NCBI GenBank assembly: GCA_021018995.1
Contig: CM037589.1
Location: forward strand, 60,710,101-60,774,100
Length of the DNA stretch: 64,000 bases
From: Chloranthus sessilifolius
Taxonomy: Eukaryota; Streptophyta; Magnoliopsida; Chloranthales; Chloranthaceae
Reading direction: 5' to 3'
Shown: positions 59,693 to 64,000 of the stretch, piece after piece
How positions within the stretch are numbered: position 1 is the stretch's first letter
How the letters are laid out: each line of letters starts with the position of its first letter
Notes under the pieces: model-generated
What the model saw: only the letters and a program-made list of their open reading frames with translations
Database searches by the model: none
What the model was told of the DNA's origin: nothing
Made by a program: the position numbers and the translations under genes

Positions 59693-61035
59693 GCTCTTAA
59701 GTCAAGTTGGTAACAGGCCCACTTGTCCTCACCTAAACCCTTTCTAGAATCACCTCGAACCCGTTGACATTCATGGCGTCATGTTGACGTTAGCCAGGCC
59801 AAATGTTTGACTTTGGATGACCAAAGTAAGCACATAAAGCTGATTGGCTTACTATCGTCTTCAAGTTGTGAGGGGCCATGTTGATTTGAGCTACAAAATG
59901 TGAGTTTCGAACAAGTTTCTCCCATTTCTTTATTTCACGGTTTTATAGAGCAATGATACTCAAGAGGGTATCAACCTAAGTGATTTTATGGTTGTTGCAT
60001 CGAGTTTTGACACTAAATATTTTGGTGAAGTAGCAGATCAGATGGATCAAGAAGTTCTATTGATTTTTAGGTTCCTCGGTTTTATGTGATTTAGTTGGAT
60101 CATGTCTTTGATCCCCTTCAAATATCCTTGATGCAATTTTTTGGCATTATAGTTGTTTGTTCTTACTATTATAACATAAATCTTGGAGTTGTTTCAACTT
60201 TTAGTGATGATTGGAGATGATTGAAGTTTTTTAAGACATTCTTTGGGCTCATTACATGATGGTTTTTTGGATTTGTTGCAGAACGGCTCCTCTAAAATTT
60301 TCTTCATATTCAGTATTTCAATTTCTCATATCATTGATATTTGGTGAGGGTTTCTTTCATTTTTTTATATTCAGATCATTGCACTCTTTAGGCTATGTTT
60401 AGTGTTAACTCCGCCATTGTTGGTCCCAAGCCCGGATGAGAAAGGAGGGTTAGAGTTACGTTGGAAGCCATCTATAAAATCCCTGCCAAATCCCTATGAT
60501 AAGCTACATTTAGTGTTGGAACTAACTGGGCAAAGGTGTGATTGGAGCTATTTCTTCTGTGGGAGTTGTTTCTTCTGTGTTTGCTGCTCTGATTGGTGTC
60601 TTCTGACAATTTGGTTTTATCATGGCTGTCTTTCCCACATTAGTTGCTACTAGTGGATGTGTTCCCCACACAGTTGAAGTGTGCTTAATGTTGTGCGTGC
60701 TTTCAAGCACTCTCATATCTATTGTTGTTATCTACCTCGTGTCAGAAACAATTGACTGAATCAAACCTCCTGAGAAGGGAGTGTGACCCCAAGTCACCAG
60801 CTACACAAAGGTGGAGTGTTTAGTCTTTCTATCGATCGGTCGTGCCATATAGACCCGAGTCGGACATACAATTGCTTTCATTTGAACTATAAACTTAATG
60901 ACTGATTTGTATCCTTTACATGATAAGCTTGCGAGTTGCGAGTTTCAGGGGGGGGAGACCTCCTACTTCTTAGATTACTTCAACTACTAAGATACAATGT
61001 GCTTCTGCATCATTGTCATATCCTCTCATGTATTC
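59693..61035. other. Upstream intergenic region
   Basis: No gene was recognised. About 60395-60510 (GGTCCCAAGCCCGGATGAGA) resembles the untranslated end of plant RTE LINEs; this is from memory of such sequences and uncertain. The promoter of the FEI-like gene should lie between about 58700 and here. Confidence 0.35.
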
Positions 61036-61039
61036 ACCC

Positions 61040-62290
61040 CACTCTTCTATTTGGATCAATGACTCGGGTGCCACAGATCATATGACTGGTGAGCCTCATC
61101 TATTGTACTTTTTAAAAGAATAAATAAATACCTTTAAAAAAAGCCCCATTTCTTGACTTCATATGTTCCTCACTCCTCATCTCAACAAGTACGTTTGGTT
61201 GATGGTTCCTACGCTCTGGTTCAAATATAGGTACTGTCCATTTCTCAATTCATCTTACTCTTATTGGCGTTATTCATGGCCCTCAACTTAATGTCAATCT
61301 CTTATTTCTAATCATTTAACTAAATCTCAAAATTATATGTTGCATTTTTTCCTTCTCATTGTATTCTTCAGGACCTAAGTACTAAAAGGATCATTGATAC
61401 AGGAAATGAAAATGATGGCCTCTACTACTTTGGCGATGATAGGAGTGTTGCCCTTGCCTCGAGCAGACATGTTTTGCCATCATTCCATCATGGTATTTTT
61501 TTCTAAAGATATTTTGTGGCATGCCCATCTAGGACACACTAATCTTCAACACTTGTGTTTGTTGCTTCCCTCTTTCAAAAACAAAAGTAGTACTAGGGTT
61601 TTCAATGGCCAGGTTAGGGCTGGGCCGGGGTCAGTCTTTTACGGTAATACTATATGAAACCTGATGAAGCCAAACAAATAAGATATACATGTAAGAAGAT
61701 TAAGATATAGCATACATTAATTAGACATCTAAAATTCTAAATACATGCAAAAAACATTTAAATACTAAACCAAACCCAGCCCACTCTAGGTCACGGGCCA
61801 GCCCAGCACATTGACAGCCCTATAAAGTACCCTAAAATTTCAATGCCAAACTTGAGAAGTTCGAAAACATACTCCTCATCCGATGCCACTCCCAGAGCTA
61901 GTATCCAAAGATTTAGTGTTGTTTTAATGACTATGGGATTCATCTGATGCCACTCTAACCACACATACTTTATTCAAACTAGATCCAGAGGTCTAAGTAC
62001 TATTACGTTGATGACATTAAAGTCATTGGTGATGGCATTATAGTCATTGGTGATGACTTTTCTTTTCTCATTCATGTTAAGGCGGAATTAAGACGAGCTT
62101 TTGATGTGAAAGACTTTGGCCCTCCCAGATTTTTTCTTGGTATGGAGATTGATAGATCTTCTCGAGGGATATTGCTCTGACAGAGGAAATATGTTATTGA
62201 TTTGTTGAGGGATACTAGTATGTTGGGATATAGACCTGTCAAATCTCCCATGGATCCTAAACATCGTCTTCACCCTGACATTGAGAGCCT
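61040..62290 (+). pseudogene. Ty1/copia polyprotein remains (protease, GAG-pre-integrase, RT)
   Basis: The plus strand reads WINDSGATDHMTGEPHLLY (protease active site DSGA), IIDTGNENDGLYYF ... LWHAHLGHTNLQHLCLLLPS (GAG-pre-integrase), and, after an inserted MITE and a deletion, YVDDIKVIGDG, KDFGPPRFFLGMEIDRSSRG and QRKYVIDLLRDTSMLGYRPV (reverse transcriptase YVDD box). The integrase core is missing. Confidence 0.85.
61594..61822. mobile_element. hAT-type MITE in the copia pseudogene
   Basis: The ends TAGGGTTTTCAATGGCCAGG and GCACATTGACAGCCCTA form imperfect inverted repeats of the common plant hAT type. The flanks AGTAGTAC/TAAAGTAC match at 5 of 8. Confidence 0.55.
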
Positions 62291-62464
62291 CTTCTGATCC
62301 AGCTGAGTGTTATTTACGTGAGTTCCATCAATGAGAAAGCAAAATTTCCTAAGCTAACCTTCACTAACTAATATGTTATACACCTAAACAATGTATATGT
62401 TCAACATTAATTGCTGTACATAAAAATTTAAGCATTGTATACTAATTCTAACACTGTTATAACC

Positions 62465-62605
62465 CGGAGGGGTAGCTCAGTTAGTTAGGCCTTGGGTTTG
62501 CTCCCCAATGATCACCAATTCGATGGTCGTTAGCTCCAAGGCCCCGTGAGATTAGTCGAGGTGCGCGCAAGCTGGCCCGGACACCCACGGATATCAAAAA
62601 GAAAA
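62465..62605 (+). mobile_element. tRNA-derived SINE
   Basis: It has an A box GGGTAGCTCAGTTAGTTAGG, a weak B box CAATTCGATGG, then CCCCGTGAGATTAGTCGAGG and CGCGCAAGCTGGCCCGGACA, a 3' body seen in widespread plant SINEs, ending ATATCAAAAAGAAAA. Confidence 0.7.
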
Positions 62606-64000
62606 TTTCTAACACCATTAAAAAGTTGATTGATGCAGATTTTTGGGAGTGTGAAAATCTGTGAAACATTAGCTTTTCACAATATTTAGTATCTCCAAAA
62701 GGCGGACCGACCAGATTAGAGCATAAGGGGAGTCGTTCTCTAGAATAAATAATTAAATACTGAGATGCTATTATTATTGACAAGTAGAACATCTGTGTGA
62801 TGTGGATGAAAAAAATTGGAATTGTCGATCATTGTGGATAACTACAAAATATTCATGGAATCTAGGTGAGACATCCAAGCATATGATCTGCAACTGTGCA
62901 ACGAAAGCAAACAACCAAACCCAAAGGAAATAATACAAAATGCAGCCAACCCGACTACAAAATACAAAACCAAACAAAATGCAGCCAACCCGACTACTCT
63001 CAAAAGACCCATTTTGGGAAACCACAAATTACTCTTTACACTCCACTTGGCACTTTAATCCAGAACATATAACGCATTTCTCTCTTGTTTGAGTGTTGAA
63101 TTGAAGGAAAATAAACCCATGAGTCGCTAATGTGCACCCTTAAAATAATGAATCATAAGAAATATCTCGTCAAGAAGCAATGATTATTTCCATGAATCAT
63201 AAGAAATATCAAAGGGAGCATCAGCATTCAGCAAATTGCTGGACTATGGCAAAAGGAATGGCTAATCAACAAAAGGAGAAAAACCTTAAATAGGATTGGG
63301 GGGCCTCATAGGCATCCTCGCTTACGAAGGACCACTTAGCAAAAGATATCGTCAAATGCTTACAATCACAGATTTGGGGGCCATGATGCGAAAATCATCT
63401 TGTTATGTGATATGGTGACTATAATAAGCTTATTCATTAAATCACCCATGCCTCAGAGGAGAGGCATATTCATTAAATAAAAACACAAGAAAGAAATAAA
63501 CAAATGTCCCCAACATAAACTAATCTACTTTGAAAGAGACTTGAGTATTGCAATTATTGTAAATAAGTACTTTATGGACTTGGATTCCACAAAACATAAT
63601 GTGCTCTATAGGCTTCAATCTAGTCTGCAATTTTTCGAGTCTAAAAAAATCTTAATTCAATCTAAACTTCTAATTATAGGGTTTTTTTTTTTTTTCAGAA
63701 AATCAGTTACAATTTGTTTGAACTGAAAAAATAAATAAATAAATAAATTTTGAAACTAAAATATAATGAATCGAAACCTTAGTAACTAAAAGTTTGAACA
63801 AAATCAGTAGATTAAAACTTCAAATTATTAGGATTTCAAGCAAATACGACAACCATAAGAAACCCTAACTCTTTCTTTTCGAAAACTCTGCATCCAACAT
63901 GTCCAGAATACCATAAATCAACCAAATTAATCTCGAAATCGTTGAGGAGATACAACGAACCCTAACTACGACATCCTATTCAAAAGTTTTTTAAAAAAAA
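62606..64000. other. Upstream intergenic region, nothing coding recognised
   Basis: AT-rich. A 46-bp direct repeat-like phrase (TGCAGCCAACCCGACTAC) occurs twice at 62940-62998. The other frames are short and unremarkable. Confidence 0.35.

Noticed and set aside
62465-62605. True tRNA gene
   Set aside because: A- and B-box-like parts are present, but the cloverleaf cannot be completed and the 3' body and A-rich tail are those of a SINE.

Overview
This window looks like nuclear DNA of a flowering plant with a transposon-rich, probably large genome. The evidence is GT-AG introns, plant-type copia, gypsy, RTE-LINE, SINE, hAT and MULE-like repeats, and a plant receptor kinase. The species cannot be fixed; a magnoliid or other large-genome angiosperm would fit, but that is a guess.

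There is one real host gene, on the minus strand: a FEI1/FEI2-type leucine-rich-repeat receptor-like kinase (LRR-RLK subfamily XIII). I could assemble all 13 coding exons by hand. They run from the ATG at 58367 to the stop at 2664. All junctions are GT-AG, the phases agree, and the spliced product is 595 aa. It has a signal peptide, an LRR N-terminal cap, about five LRRs, a transmembrane helix, and a kinase domain with intact Lys, HRD, DFG and APE motifs. Only 1,788 of 55,704 bp is coding. Introns range from 85 bp to about 13.2 kb, and the long ones are packed with transposable elements.

Layout, low to high coordinate. 1-2663: 3' flank with AG microsatellites, a copia fragment and a SINE-like copy. 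Intron 12 (2883-5162): a tandem 690-bp duplication. Intron 11 (5297-17369): a tandem 420-bp duplication, a broken copia, an inverted LTR-like pair interrupted by a hAT-like element carrying telomere-type repeats, satellite-like repeats, a solo gypsy LTR, copia remains, a SINE and a 9-bp-TSD MITE. Intron 10 (17616-27777): a long fold-back repeat broken by two nested insertions, then a LINE. Introns 9 and 8: hAT-like MITEs and a copia 3' end. Intron 7 (32998-41426): a hAT-like MITE, a plastid rpoC2-like scrap and a chimeric, internally inverted gypsy element with a 5-bp TSD. Intron 5: a hAT transposase tail and another MITE. Intron 4 (43371-56575): a complete non-autonomous gypsy element (two LTRs, TSD TAATA), two LINE copies, a second solo LTR and a MITE. 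Intron 2: a MITE nested in a MITE. Upstream of the gene (58368-64000): possible 5' UTR exons, hAT-like debris, a copia pseudogene and a SINE.

The most interesting non-host signals are: a short gypsy family whose internal region joins Gag to the integrase C-terminus and chromodomain with no protease, RT, RNase H or integrase core; the inverted chimeric member of that family; palindromic motif arrays that differ in sequence but sit at the same place in its LTRs; and at least six non-autonomous hAT-like elements with matching ends and 8-bp target duplications.
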